Below are positions 1 to 13,830 of a DNA stretch of 64,000 nt, piece after piece. A model generated the notes under the pieces. The model saw only the letters and a list, made by a program, of their open reading frames with translations. It did not search any database and had not been told where the DNA came from. The DNA is from Luteimonas terrae. Its GTDB lineage: Bacteria > Pseudomonadota > Gammaproteobacteria > Xanthomonadales > Xanthomonadaceae. Where the stretch lies: the NCBI RefSeq assembly GCF_004358165.1, contig NZ_SMTG01000002.1, positions 1,798,001 through 1,862,000 of the forward strand, given 5' to 3'. Made by a program: the position numbers and the translations under genes. How positions within the stretch are numbered: position 1 is the first letter of the stretch; each line of letters begins with the position of its first letter.

Positions 1-4698
<4,698 letters not shown>

Positions 4699-4759
4699 AG
4701 GTTCGACACCGCCTGCTGGTCCAGGACCAGGAGGATGCGGGGAGACGCCGCATTCCGCC

Positions 4760-4918
4760 CCTTCCCCCGCGTGCGGGGGAAGGCTGGGATGGGGGCGGGA
4801 CGTGTGTGCCGAACGCAATGCATCGGGCGCAATCGCTCAACCGCATCAGCACGCGGCTTGGGAAACAATGACCTGATCGTTCGCCCCCACCCAACCCTCC
4901 CCCGCAAGCGGAGGAGGG
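4760..4918. repeat. Inverted pair of REP-like palindromes (BIME-like)
   Basis: Two related elements face each other. Copy one (4760-4796) is a hairpin, CCTTCCCCCGC/GCGGGGGAAGG, followed by a tail CTGGGATGGGGGC. Copy two (4883-4918) is the opposite: tail GCCCCCACCCA, then hairpin CCCTCCCCCGC/GCGGAGGAGGG. The same pair occurs at 51695-51842. Here it lies between the ends of the convergent genes gltD and the halogenase, so it could also end transcription both ways. The rest of the 246-bp gap shows nothing else recognisable apart from a short dyad CTGGTCC/GGACCAG at 4716-4730. Confidence 0.85.
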
Positions 4919-4944
4919 CTTCGGTTCGCCGCGAACTCTGGAGC

Positions 4945-6459
4945 TCACGCCGGCGGCGACGCCTTGCAATGCCGGTCGATGAAGGCCTGGTGCGGTGGCA
5001 TCGCATCGACGCAGGCGTTGAGCGTGCGACCGACGCTGTCGACGAAGCGCGCGATCTCCTCGTCGGGCAGGTTGTCCACCAGCGGGTGCCAGCCCTGGGG
5101 CACGATCCCCTGCCCGATCATCACCTGCACCCAGCTGATGGTGTCGAACATCTCACTGGCGTTGCGGAAGAACCGGCCGCTGTCGCGGAACAGATCGATC
5201 GCCGTGCGCAGTTCCGCCGGAATCTCCATCGTGCGGCAGTGACGCCAGAACGGCGTATCGTCGCGGCGCGTGGCGTTGTAGTGCAGCACGATGAAATCGC
5301 GGATGCGGTCGAACTCGAAGGCCAGTTGCGCGTTGTAGCGTTCGGCCAGCACCGGATTGAACCCCTCGCGCGGCAGCAGCTCCAGCAGTTTGGAAATCCC
5401 CGACTGGATCAGATGAATGCTGGTCGATTCCAGCGGTTCGAGAAAGCCGCTCGACAGGCCGATGGCCACGACGTTGCGGTTCCAGCACTGCTTGCGGCGG
5501 CCGGTGACGAAACGCAGCGGGCGCGGATCGCCGAGCGCCTCGCCTTTGAGATTCGCCAGCAGCGTCGCAGCAGCTTCGTCGTCGCTAATGTGCGCGCTCG
5601 AATACACGTAGCCGTTGCCGGTCCGGTGTTGCAGCGGAATGCGCCACTGCCAGCCGGCCGGACGCGCGGTTGCGCGGGTGAACGGCGCGGGCGGACCGAC
5701 GTTCGCAGTCGGCACGGCCAACGCGCGGTCGCAGGGCAGCCACTGCGTGAAGTCGTGGTAACCGGTCTGCAGCGTCTGCTCGATCAGCAGACCCCGGAAG
5801 CCCGAGCAGTCGACGAACAGGTCGCCCTCGAGCATGGTGCCGTCCTGCAGGCGGACCGCGCTGACGAAGCCGCTCTCGGGATGCTGCGCGACGTGGTCGA
5901 TCATGCCTTCGTGGCGACGCACGCCGCGCTGCTCGGCGTAGCGGCGCAGGTAGCGCGCATACAGGCCGGCGTCGAAGTGGTAGGCGTAGGCGATGTTCGA
6001 CAGCGGCGACCCCGCCGGCACGTCGGTCGCCGAGACCATGAAGCGGCCGCGCTGCGCGGCCAGGGTGTTGAGCGTGTAGTCGCCGAGCGGACCGGCTCGG
6101 CCCTGGGCGCGCGCCTTGAGCCAGTACTGGTGGAACGGCAACAGACCCAGCGGGTGTCCGATCTCGGTGCCGAAGCCGTGGATGTAGCGTTCACCGACGT
6201 CCAGCCAGTCGACGAACTCGATGCCCAGCTTGAAGCTGCCCTGCGTGCTGCGCACGAAGTCGGCCTCGTCGATGCGCAGCAACTGGTTGAAGGCCTTGAT
6301 GTGCGGCACCGTCGCCTCGCCGACGCCGACGGTTCCGATCTGCTCCGACTCCACCAAGGCGATGTCGTAGGCAGGTCCGAGCACGCGCGACAGTGCCGCG
6401 GCGGTCATCCAGCCGGCGGTGCCGCCGCCGACGATGACGATGCGTTGCAGATGGTCCAT
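4945..6459 (-). CDS. Flavin-dependent tryptophan-halogenase family protein
   Basis: This 504-residue protein belongs to the tryptophan 7-halogenase (PrnA) family of FADH2-dependent enzymes. The FAD motif GGGTAGW is at residues 11-17, a WQWRIP motif (the family WxWxIP) near 268-274, and [12 protein letters not shown] carries the catalytic Glu. The catalytic Lys is kept as Lys77 in GSFKLGIEF. So halogenase chemistry appears intact, but the substrate cannot be read from sequence. In xanthomonads and caulobacters such genes commonly sit beside TonB receptors of sugar loci, as here, and their role there is unknown. The ATG at 6459 follows GGAG at good spacing; an upstream in-frame ATG at 6489 lacks a ribosome site. 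Confidence 0.9.
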   Translation of the reverse strand: MDHLQRIVIVGGGTAGWMTAAALSRVLGPAYDIALVESEQIGTVGVGEATVPHIKAFNQLLRIDEADFVRSTQGSFKLGIEFVDWLDVGERYIHGFGTEIGHPLGLLPFHQYWLKARAQGRAGPLGDYTLNTLAAQRGRFMVSATDVPAGSPLSNIAYAYHFDAGLYARYLRRYAEQRGVRRHEGMIDHVAQHPESGFVSAVRLQDGTMLEGDLFVDCSGFRGLLIEQTLQTGYHDFTQWLPCDRALAVPTANVGPPAPFTRATARPAGWQWRIPLQHRTGNGYVYSSAHISDDEAAATLLANLKGEALGDPRPLRFVTGRRKQCWNRNVVAIGLSSGFLEPLESTSIHLIQSGISKLLELLPREGFNPVLAERYNAQLAFEFDRIRDFIVLHYNATRRDDTPFWRHCRTMEIPAELRTAIDLFRDSGRFFRNASEMFDTISWVQVMIGQGIVPQGWHPLVDNLPDEEIARFVDSVGRTLNACVDAMPPHQAFIDRHCKASPPA

Positions 6460-6493
6460 TCCGATCTCCGGACTCGATTGAAGGCTCACACAG

Positions 6494-6521
6494 CACGACG
6501 GGACCCGCAGGTCCCGTCGTG
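6494..6521 (-). terminator. Intercistronic hairpin between TonB receptor and halogenase
   Basis: Perfect 12-bp stem CACGACGGGACC/GGTCCCGTCGTG with a 4-base loop, in the 85-bp gap between the receptor stop and the halogenase start. There is no T-run after it on the minus strand, so it is more likely a partial terminator or mRNA-stabilising stem that lowers halogenase expression relative to the receptor. Confidence 0.6.
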
Positions 6522-6544
6522 GTCACGCGAACGCGAAGACTGCG

Positions 6545-9500
6545 TCAGAACTTCGCGCCGATCTCGAACGTCACCGTACGCGGCACGTAGAGGATTTCGC
6601 CGGTGCGGTTGATCGTCAGGTCCGGGTCGAACCGGCCATTGCTGCCGAAACCGTTGTAGGCATAGGTCGAGTAGTTCTTGAAGTCAAACGCATTGAGTAG
6701 GTTCACGCGTGCCGAGAGCTTGAAGTCGCCGGCGATGGTGAAGTCCTTGCTCGCCTGGAAGTCCACCGTGCGGTAGCCCCAGATGTCGCCGCCGATGATG
6801 AACTTGCCCGCGCCCGGCGGCTTGGCCGCCACCTGCTGGCAGGTCGCGCCGTCAGGGTCGGTGAAGCCGAAGCAGGCGATCGTGTTGATCGGCTCGGGCG
6901 TGGCCAGCACGATCTTGGCACCGAAGGTGATGTCCCACGGGCCGTCGATCGAACCCGATGCGACGAAGCGGTGCGCCGCGACGGCGTTCGACTTCACGAA
7001 CGGATATTCGTGGATCGTCGGCTTGTCAAAGGCATAGGGCTCATCGATGTTACGGTTTTGGCGGGCGCTGGTGTGCGTATAGGCCAGATTGAGGCCCCAG
7101 CCTGATTCCTCGGTGTAGGGACGTTCGGCCGACAGCAGAATCTGGCTGCTACGCTGCTCCAAGCCGTTCATGCCGACAATGGTGTTTTTGAAACCAGGCA
7201 CTGGCTGTCCCCATGGCGCATCGCCATTCTGGAAATAGGAACCGTCGGGATAGCGATTGATCAGCGACATTGCAAAGCCGTCATAGCTGAGCACACGCTG
7301 GAAGGTCACATCAGTCAGCCACTCACCGACCTGGTTGCTGATGCCAAGACTGAACTGGTCGCTGTACGGGGTCTTGAGCTTGTTGTGGAACATAAAGAGT
7401 TCAGCGCTGCCCTCAACGCCCGGAATCGTATTGAGTTGATCAACTCCATCAAGATACCGCTGCTCGAACGGTACACAGACGCGATCGTCTCCGCGGTAGC
7501 AAAGACCCGTTACTGGATCCTGGAAATACACTGCGACAGGCGAGAGAGCCGCCTTACTTGTCTCAAGAGCGAGTTGCTCAAATAGATTACGGTCGTAGGA
7601 GCGCGCTGCGCCGCCATGGAGCACGGCCGTCTCGTCACCGAGGAAGTCGTAGGAGAAGCCAAAGCGCGGCGCCCACGCGTCCTTGAAGTTTTCGCGGTTG
7701 TTGCCGGTGCTGATGTAGTCGGCCACGTTGATGCCACTGGCCAGCAGACGGTTTGCCCACGGCTGGCCAGGATTGGCCGGATCGTTCGAGTACAGCGCAT
7801 CGACCATGCCCTGCGAAGTCACGAAATCGGTATAGGCCGGCGTGTCCTCGTAGTCGTATCGGACACCCAGATTGAGCAGCAGCTTGTCCGTAACGGCCCA
7901 GTCGTCCTGGATGAAGAAACCGTATTGCTTGGACGGCGACACCACTGTCGCCCGCTGGCCCGGCGTGGTGTAGGGCGCAATGAAGTCGACGCGATACGGC
8001 GTCGCGGATATGCCGGCCGCGCTCACCTGATAAGAGAACTGCGGGTTCACCGACGCCGCGTCCTGCGCGGTCAGCTCCACATCCTTGTAGTTGAAGCCCA
8101 TCTTGAAGGTGTGCTCGCCGGCCCACTCAAAGCTGTTGAACGTGATCGCATTCTGCAGGAACCAGCCCTTCTGGCTCTTGTTCTGCACAGCCTTGCCATC
8201 CGCAGGACCGGTCGCCAAGAAGGTGTACTCGTCCAGATCTGTCGAGCCCTGACGTGGCGCGAGATACTTGTAGATAATGCCGTTCCCCAAACTCGTCGCG
8301 TAAGGGTTGTTGGACGAGTCCTCGGTGCCGATGATCAGCTCGTTGAGCCAGTTATCCGAATAGTGCTGCCAGCGCAGATTGGTGCGCTTGTCGGTGTTCA
8401 GCTTCTCAGTGGCCTGCTCAAGGTTTAGGGTGCCGCCGACGTTCGCGATCTGGGTCTCATCGCGGTACAGCGTGCTCAGTTCGATGCGGTCGTTTTCGCC
8501 GGCCTCGAAGGTCAGCTTGCCGAAGACCAAATCCTGCTCAAACGGCATGTTGGCCGCACCATACTGGCCCGAGATGCTAGGCGGCAGCACGCCGACGTAC
8601 GGCAGCGCGTTGTTCTCGGCTTGGATGCTCTTGGGGACGACATTCTTCTTGCCTTCGTAGGCCACGAAGAAGTGCAGACGGTCTTGGATGATCGGGCCGC
8701 CGAGGGCGAAGCCAAACTCCTTCGTCTGCGAGTCGATCTTTCCCTTGGCGGCTTCGTCCGGACGCTCTTCACGCAGGTCTTGATTAGTAAAACGATAGAA
8801 CGCCTCGCCTTCGAACGCGTTGGTGCCCGAGCGGGTCGCCGCGGTGATGGCCGCGCCGCTGATCTGGCCGTACTCGGCCTTGTAGTTCGAGGTGATGACC
8901 TTGTACTCGCCGACGGCGAGCTGCGGGAACGGGTTGCCCTGCGTGTCGGCCTGGCCGGCGATGCCGCCGCTGCGCACGTAGCCCTTCTGGCCGACGCCGT
9001 CGATGTACAGGTTGCCGGCGCTGGCGTTCGACGCGCCGCCACGCAGCTTGGTGTTTCCGTTGCCGTCGATCTCGAAGACCATGCCCGGCACAACGTCCGC
9101 GAACTCCAGGAAGTTGCGGGTCGCCTGCGGCAGCTGCTCGATCTGGCGCTGCGAGATCGTGTTGCCCACTTCGGAGGTCTTGACCTCGCGCAGCACCGGC
9201 GCGGTCACGCGCACCGCGCCGATGTCGGTCACGCCGTCGCCCTGGGTCGGCGTCTCGCTGGTGGTGCCGGTGAGGTTCAGTGTCGAGGTCGAGGCGACCG
9301 TCACGGTGACCGTCTGCGAGGCACCGCCGGCGTCGACGCGGTAGGTGCCCGGCGGCAGGCCCGGCAGGGTGTAGCTGCCGTTGGCGTTTGTCTGCACGCG
9401 ACGCGAGGCGCCGGTGGCGATGTTGGTCGCGGTCACCGTGGCGCCAGCCTCGGCGCCGGCCTGGGACGTCACCTGTCCGCGCAGGGTCGCCGCGGTGGAC

Positions 9501-9595
9501 TGTGCGAACGCCGGCGTCGCAACGACGAGGCAGGTGGCCAGCGCGCCTGCGAGCAGGCTGGGCTTGGGTGCACGCAGGGTGCGATTGGCTTTCAT
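6545..9595 (-). CDS. Oar-like TonB-dependent receptor with N-terminal carboxypeptidase-regulatory-like domain
   Basis: This 1016-residue outer-membrane receptor has a signal peptide ending near TPAFAQS, then a CarboxypepD_reg-like beta-sandwich (about residues 30-110, starting ATLRGQVTSQAGAEAG). A plug domain follows (ERQIEQLPQ-like segment SQRQIEQLPQ and DGVGQKGYVRSGG), then a long beta-barrel ending in a C-terminal aromatic strand (VTFEIGAKF). The ATG at 9595 follows GGAGGGG and starts a good signal peptide; the frame is open upstream to 10192 but that part is leader. The halogenase gene follows 85 bp downstream, probably in one operon. The stretch 7.03-8.8 kb, coding for barrel loops, is clearly less GC-rich than the rest. 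The substrate is unknown. Confidence 0.9.
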   Translation of the reverse strand: MKANRTLRAPKPSLLAGALATCLVVATPAFAQSTAATLRGQVTSQAGAEAGATVTATNIATGASRRVQTNANGSYTLPGLPPGTYRVDAGGASQTVTVTVASTSTLNLTGTTSETPTQGDGVTDIGAVRVTAPVLREVKTSEVGNTISQRQIEQLPQATRNFLEFADVVPGMVFEIDGNGNTKLRGGASNASAGNLYIDGVGQKGYVRSGGIAGQADTQGNPFPQLAVGEYKVITSNYKAEYGQISGAAITAATRSGTNAFEGEAFYRFTNQDLREERPDEAAKGKIDSQTKEFGFALGGPIIQDRLHFFVAYEGKKNVVPKSIQAENNALPYVGVLPPSISGQYGAANMPFEQDLVFGKLTFEAGENDRIELSTLYRDETQIANVGGTLNLEQATEKLNTDKRTNLRWQHYSDNWLNELIIGTEDSSNNPYATSLGNGIIYKYLAPRQGSTDLDEYTFLATGPADGKAVQNKSQKGWFLQNAITFNSFEWAGEHTFKMGFNYKDVELTAQDAASVNPQFSYQVSAAGISATPYRVDFIAPYTTPGQRATVVSPSKQYGFFIQDDWAVTDKLLLNLGVRYDYEDTPAYTDFVTSQGMVDALYSNDPANPGQPWANRLLASGINVADYISTGNNRENFKDAWAPRFGFSYDFLGDETAVLHGGAARSYDRNLFEQLALETSKAALSPVAVYFQDPVTGLCYRGDDRVCVPFEQRYLDGVDQLNTIPGVEGSAELFMFHNKLKTPYSDQFSLGISNQVGEWLTDVTFQRVLSYDGFAMSLINRYPDGSYFQNGDAPWGQPVPGFKNTIVGMNGLEQRSSQILLSAERPYTEESGWGLNLAYTHTSARQNRNIDEPYAFDKPTIHEYPFVKSNAVAAHRFVASGSIDGPWDITFGAKIVLATPEPINTIACFGFTDPDGATCQQVAAKPPGAGKFIIGGDIWGYRTVDFQASKDFTIAGDFKLSARVNLLNAFDFKNYSTYAYNGFGSNGRFDPDLTINRTGEILYVPRTVTFEIGAKF

Positions 9596-10053
9596 GGGGT
9601 TCCCCTCCAAGGGACTACCAAGACGTGGTTTCGAATCGTTATGGACGGCGGGAGAGCGGGCACAGCACTGCGACGCATCCATGCGCACAGACGCGCCAGC
9701 CGGGGCCGGAGCGTCTGGAAACGTGAGAGCGACGGGATGGAGGCGGATGCCGATGTGCATCCACAGCCAGGCCGGACCGGTATCCCACCGGTCACGACAG
9801 GCCACATCACATGCGGGGGCAGGTGGACGTGGCCGGGCGCCGACGATCGCGTCATCGCGTGATCTCCCTGGGCGGGAGCGGGACGCGCGGGTGCGATTCG
9901 GCGCGCATCGTAATCCCGCCGCACGCTGCCGTCTACGTGGGCCGCAATCGACCGCGAACAGGCGTCCGGACGGCCTCGCGAATGCGTGCCGCGGCAGTCC
10001 CCGACCATGCGCCCACTCCCCATCCCACGCAGCCCCCAAGCCCGTTGAGGCGG
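9596..10053 (-). other. Long untranslated leader of the Oar-like receptor gene (predicted)
   Basis: About 450 bp separate the receptor start from the best promoter-like sequence upstream of it. I see no supported gene here on either strand: the open frames have no ribosome site and no recognisable protein. If the promoter at 10054-10097 is right, this is a long 5' leader. No known riboswitch fold was recognised. Confidence 0.45.
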
Positions 10054-10097
10054 ACGCTAGCACTGCTTGGAAACGGTTACATTTTGCAGCGCAGCAA
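10054..10097 (-). promoter_or_regulatory. Promoter with LacI-type operator and upstream GCAGC direct repeat
   Basis: Minus-strand elements: an extended -10 TGCTAGCGT (hexamer at 10054-10059), a dyad TGGAAACGGTTACA at 10068-10081 with the central CG typical of LacI-family operators, and a box TTGCAGCGCAGCAA at 10084-10097. The -10 and the box recur with the same spacing upstream of the receptor genes at 39.1 and 42.2 kb; the dyad differs from the pectin operator, which suggests a different LacI regulator. It could instead serve the DUF4124 gene starting at 10207 on the other strand. Confidence 0.5.
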
Positions 10098-10206
10098 ACG
10101 GGTCGACGCGATCCGCCCGGCGTCAATCGGAAAGCGCCCCGATCGCACACCGGCATGTTCTGGGAAGCGGGTTTCCCCCACGATCGGGACATCGCATGAT
10201 GTCGAC

Positions 10207-10896
10207 ATGCGCCGCCGCCTTTCCCCGATGCACGCGCCGGTCCTGTCCGCTCTGCTGGCAGGCCTGGTCTGCTTGCCCGCTTCTGCGCAGACGTCCGACC
10301 AGGTCACGGTGTATCGCTGCACCGATGCCAATGGTCGCGTCGCGATCGGGGACACGCCGTGCAGCGACGGACAGAGCCAGGAGATCCGCAGCATGCTGCG
10401 CCCGGTCGACGGCACGCCCGTGGCGCGCCCGGCAGCACCCGCGGCGGCGGTCGTCGATCCGCCTGCGCCGCAGGTCATCGTCATGCGGCCACCGCAGCCG
10501 ATGTATCGCTGCGTGCGCCCGGACGGCAGCAATTACACCAGCGACACCTCGGACGGCAATCCGCGCTGGGTGCCGTTGTGGACCACGGGCTACGGTCCGG
10601 TGCGACGCGGCCCATCGACGCGGGTCGGGGTCGAAGTGGGCAACGGCGGTGGCCGGGTCGACATCGACAGCCGCCCCGGGCGGCCGATCGACCGCGGTGG
10701 TTTCTACGGCGCTGGCACCTGGATCCGCGACGAATGCCGGCCCATGCCCCAGTCCGAAGTCTGCGGCATCCTGACCGATCGCCGCGAGGAGATCCGCCGC
10801 CGCTTCTTCAATGCGCAGCCCACCGAGCGCAGCCAGCTGACCGGCGAGGAGCGCACCATCAACGCCCGCCTCGCCCAGGACTGCGGTCGCCGCTGA
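10207..10896 (+). CDS. Exported DUF4124-domain protein (first of a tandem pair)
   Basis: A 229-residue protein with an N-terminal signal sequence (LLAGLVCLPASAQT) followed by a DUF4124-like domain whose core is YRCTDANGRVAIGDTPC. A second YRCVRPDGSNYTSDTS segment follows near the middle, and the C-terminus has paired cysteines in ECRPMPQSEVCGIL. DUF4124 proteins are common in Lysobacteraceae and have no established function. The start is uncertain: the ATG at 10207 lacks a clear ribosome site and the next ATG is at 10228. The stop overlaps the start of the paralogue downstream, so the pair is co-translated. Confidence 0.75.
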   Translation: MRRRLSPMHAPVLSALLAGLVCLPASAQTSDQVTVYRCTDANGRVAIGDTPCSDGQSQEIRSMLRPVDGTPVARPAAPAAAVVDPPAPQVIVMRPPQPMYRCVRPDGSNYTSDTSDGNPRWVPLWTTGYGPVRRGPSTRVGVEVGNGGGRVDIDSRPGRPIDRGGFYGAGTWIRDECRPMPQSEVCGILTDRREEIRRRFFNAQPTERSQLTGEERTINARLAQDCGRR

Positions 10897-11552
10897 TGCG
10901 CGGATGGACGCTGTACGGCGCACTCGTCTGCGCGCTGGCGAGTGGCGGCGCCGACGCGGCGACCACGGTCATCTACCGCTGCACCGATCCGTCGGGCGCG
11001 GTGACCTTCCAGAACGGGACGGCCTGCCCGGCCGGTCACAGGCAGGAGCGCCGGGTCGTCGAAATGGCATCTCCGATGCCGACCTTCGTACCCGCACCCG
11101 CGCCGCCCCTGCAGGCACCGCAGGTGCCGCTGATCTCGCAGATGCCGGCCACGCCGGAAGCGGCTGCCGAAGACGACGCGACCCCGGAACCGCCGCCGGC
11201 GCTGTTCGCCTGCCGCGTCTACGACAACAGCACCTATTGGCGCGAGGACGACACGCCGCCGCTGCGCTGCCGGCCCATGCGAACGGTGGGCATCGGCGGC
11301 CTGCCGGGCATGGGCGCTGGCCAGGCCTGCGAGCAGGTGGCCGACGTTTGCGAAGCGGTCGCCGAAGACGCGCTGTGCAGCAGCTGGGAAACGCGCGTGC
11401 GCGAGGCGGAGTTCCGCTGGCGCTACGCGCAGGGTCGTGCGCAGGATCCGCTGCGACTCGAGTACGAACAGCTGTTCAACACCTGGCGCAACAGCACCTG
11501 CGGCCAGGCAGCTGGCGCAGCCGCCGGACCCGCGCGCCCCTCCGCCCCCTAA
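10896..11552 (+). CDS. Exported DUF4124-domain protein (second of a tandem pair)
   Basis: A 218-residue protein with a signal peptide ending near GGADAATT and the core motif YRCTDPSGAVTFQNGTAC, then a proline-rich linker and a cysteine-containing C-terminal domain (CEQVADVCEAVAEDALC). It resembles the preceding gene in layout, so the two probably arose by tandem duplication. The ATG overlaps the upstream stop (TGATG). Its 3' end lies 18 bp from the end of the convergent SDR gene. Function unknown; export to the periplasm is inferred from the signal sequence. Confidence 0.75.
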   Translation: MRGWTLYGALVCALASGGADAATTVIYRCTDPSGAVTFQNGTACPAGHRQERRVVEMASPMPTFVPAPAPPLQAPQVPLISQMPATPEAAAEDDATPEPPPALFACRVYDNSTYWREDDTPPLRCRPMRTVGIGGLPGMGAGQACEQVADVCEAVAEDALCSSWETRVREAEFRWRYAQGRAQDPLRLEYEQLFNTWRNSTCGQAAGAAAGPARPSAP

Positions 11553-11570
11553 GCGTCGCGCCTGCGCCGC

Positions 11571-12347
11571 TCAGAAGCCGTGGCGCAGGAAGCCGCCGTC
11601 CACCGCGATGCATTCGCCGGTGATGTAGGCCGACGCCGGCAGGCACAGGAACGCGACCGCGGCCGCGACTTCTTCCGGTTCACCAATGCGGCCCATCGGC
11701 GTGCGCAGGAGCACGTCGTCGAGATAGTCCGGGTCCGACAGCGGCCCCGAGGTGCGCCGCGTGCGGATGTACCACGGCGCGACCGCGTTGACGCGGATGC
11801 CGTCCTCGGCCCACTCCACCGCGAGGTTGCGCGTCATCTGGTGCAGCGCCGCCTTGCTCATGCCGTAGGGCGCACCGCTGCGGACGTGGGTGATGCCCGA
11901 CACGCTGCCGATGTTGACGATCGCCGAGCTGCCGCGACTGGCCAGCAGCGGATGCGCGTAGCGCGAGAGTTCGAACGCGCTGAACACGTTGACCTCGAAG
12001 ATCTCGCGCCACTCGTCCTCGGCGTAGTCGTTGGCGGCGCGCGTGAGATTGCCGCCGGCGTTGTTGACCAGGATGTCGAGGCCGTCGCCCTGGTCCTCGA
12101 CCCAGTCGAGGATCTCGCGGCGCTGTTCCTCGTCGACGACGTCGGCGATCAGCGCGCGCACGTCGGCCTGCGGGAATTCCTCGAGCATGTCGTCGCGCGT
12201 CGACTCGAGCGCGTCGCCATTGCGGCCGACGATGAGCACCGTCGCACCGAAGCCGACCAGTTCGCGCACCACCGCGCGGCCGATGCCGGCGCTGCCGCCG
12301 GTGACCAGGGCCAGTTGTCCATCCAGGCGCCAGCGGTGCGGATCCAT
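11571..12347 (-). CDS. SDR-family oxidoreductase (tropinone-reductase-like)
   Basis: A 258-residue classical short-chain dehydrogenase. The cofactor motif TGGSAGIG is near residues 17-24, NNAGG is in the middle, the catalytic Ser lies in VNIGSVSG, and the Tyr/Lys pair is in YGMSKAA. The stretch [11 protein letters not shown] and the C-terminal [10 protein letters not shown] resemble tropinone-reductase-like bacterial SDRs; the substrate cannot be told. The ATG at 12347 gives the usual family length. It is convergent with the DUF4124 pair and divergent from a small lipoprotein gene (61-bp gap). Confidence 0.88.
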   Translation of the reverse strand: MDPHRWRLDGQLALVTGGSAGIGRAVVRELVGFGATVLIVGRNGDALESTRDDMLEEFPQADVRALIADVVDEEQRREILDWVEDQGDGLDILVNNAGGNLTRAANDYAEDEWREIFEVNVFSAFELSRYAHPLLASRGSSAIVNIGSVSGITHVRSGAPYGMSKAALHQMTRNLAVEWAEDGIRVNAVAPWYIRTRRTSGPLSDPDYLDDVLLRTPMGRIGEPEEVAAAVAFLCLPASAYITGECIAVDGGFLRHGF

Positions 12348-12408
12348 CGTCGTGTCCCGTCTTGCGATGGGCGTAGCATACCGTCGAGCCCGCACCCGGA
12401 GACCGCCG

Positions 12409-12657
12409 ATGCCGTTGTCCGCCACGTGCACCACGATGCGTCGCATCGTGGCCACCGCCCTGCCCTGTGCGCTCGCGCTGGCCTGCGTCGCCTGCGCGCC
12501 ACCGCCGCAGGAACCCACCGACAAACCGGTCGAGCCGTCGGCCACGCACCTGCGCGATGCGATCCGCGAACCGCTGGATGCGGCGCGCGAGACGCAGAAG
12601 ACGGTTGAAGACGCGGCGGCGCAGCAGCGCCAGGCGATCGAAGCGGCCGGCGGCTGA
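12409..12657 (+). CDS. Small predicted lipoprotein
   Basis: An 82-residue protein. Its N-terminal hydrophobic stretch ends in a lipobox-like segment ([11 protein letters not shown]), so it is probably lipidated at one of the two cysteines. The mature part is short, charged and probably helical ([27 protein letters not shown]), as in small envelope lipoproteins of this family. The ATG at 12409 is preceded by GGAG at 7-10 nt. No specific function can be assigned. Confidence 0.7.
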   Translation: MPLSATCTTMRRIVATALPCALALACVACAPPPQEPTDKPVEPSATHLRDAIREPLDAARETQKTVEDAAAQQRQAIEAAGG

Positions 12658-12690
12658 GCGCGCCGGGCGCGCGACGCACGGCCGGACCGG

Positions 12691-13800
12691 TCAGCGCACG
12701 ACCGGCCGGTAGACGATGAAGATCACCAACGCCTCGTCACCGAGCTGCGCGAGCGCATGGCGATCGCCCTTGCGTGTCAGGATCGCGTCGCCCGGCCCGA
12801 CCTCGCGGACGGTGTCGTTCAACTGCAACCGGCCGCGGCCCGACAGCACGTAATAAATCTCGTCCTTGTCGTTGACGTGGTCGCCGATGGTCGCGCCGGG
12901 ATGGAAGGCGCGCTTGCGGAAGATCAGATCGAAGCCGGTGGCATCGGCGAAGAACGGGTATGCCGTCGTCGTGCCGAGTCCTTCGTGTGGCCCGGGCTGT
13001 TCGATGGCGATGTCGCGCTCCTGCACGACGACCGACTGCGACACGGGCGGCAGCGGCGGGGCCGGCAGGGCATTGCATGCGTCCGCGGTCACGGCCTTCA
13101 CCGGTGCTTCGACATCGAGACCGCGCCAGCCGGCCGCGACGAGACAGGCGACCGCATCGGCACCGGCCTCGCTGAAGTGGGTGCCGTCGGCCTTGCCCTG
13201 CGTGAACATGAAGTAGGGCTTGGCGCCCTCCTCACCGTGCACGCGGATCCAGTCGCTGGACGTCGCGTTGAGATCGATCAGCGCGACGCCCTCGCGTGTC
13301 GCCAGGTCCTGCATCGCCAGCGTGTAGCGGCCATGCGTGTCGACCAGCGCGCGGAAGTCGTAGAGCAGGCGCGCGACGGGGGTGATCAGGATCGGTGTGG
13401 CGCCTTTCTGGCGCGCGACTTCGATGTAGCGCTGGAGAAAGCGCGGGTAGTCGGTCGCAGGATCGGTGTAGCGCGTGGCGTCCTCGCGCTTGGCATCGTT
13501 GTGGCCGAACTGGATCAGCAGCACGTCGCCTGCGCGGATCTCGCCGGCGATCGCGTCGAGTCTGCCTTCGTCGATGAAGCTGCGCGTGCTGCGCCCGCCC
13601 ACCGCGTGGTTGCGGACCTCCCAGCCGTCGCGGATCCAGTCGGGAAACTTCTGGCCCCAGCCGGCCTGTGGCGCGCGCTCGGCGCCGTAGGTCGCGGCGG
13701 TGGAATCACCGGCGATGAAGATGCGATGCGGTGCGGGCGACGCCGCGGATACGCCGCCGGCGACGCCCAACAGCAGCAGCGACAACAGAAGTTGCTTCAT
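12691..13800 (-). CDS. Rhamnogalacturonan acetylesterase fused to a C-terminal cupin domain
   Basis: A 369-residue exported protein with two modules. After the signal peptide (residues 1-20), a GDSL/SGNH esterase of the rhamnogalacturonan acetylesterase type spans about 25-235: nucleophile Ser33 in FIAGDSTAA, oxyanion Asn in FGHNDAKRE and catalytic His in [11 protein letters not shown] cupin follows at about 265-369, with candidate metal ligands in [16 protein letters not shown] and GDRHAL. Such cupins usually occur as separate proteins. It would deacetylate pectic rhamnogalacturonan in the periplasm or outside; the cupin role is open. It is the last gene of the minus-strand kdu cluster, 81 bp after the RpiB-like gene, with a strong hairpin in that gap. 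Confidence 0.85.
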   Translation of the reverse strand: MKQLLLSLLLLGVAGGVSAASPAPHRIFIAGDSTAATYGAERAPQAGWGQKFPDWIRDGWEVRNHAVGGRSTRSFIDEGRLDAIAGEIRAGDVLLIQFGHNDAKREDATRYTDPATDYPRFLQRYIEVARQKGATPILITPVARLLYDFRALVDTHGRYTLAMQDLATREGVALIDLNATSSDWIRVHGEEGAKPYFMFTQGKADGTHFSEAGADAVACLVAAGWRGLDVEAPVKAVTADACNALPAPPLPPVSQSVVVQERDIAIEQPGPHEGLGTTTAYPFFADATGFDLIFRKRAFHPGATIGDHVNDKDEIYYVLSGRGRLQLNDTVREVGPGDAILTRKGDRHALAQLGDEALVIFIVYRPVVR

Positions 13801-13830
13801 GCAGGCGCTCCGTCCGAATCGGGTCGAAAC

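Noticed and set aside
9811-10206. In-frame extension of the first DUF4124 gene upstream to 9811
   Set aside because: It would place the signal peptide deep inside the protein; the start at 10207 (or 10228) exposes the signal sequence.
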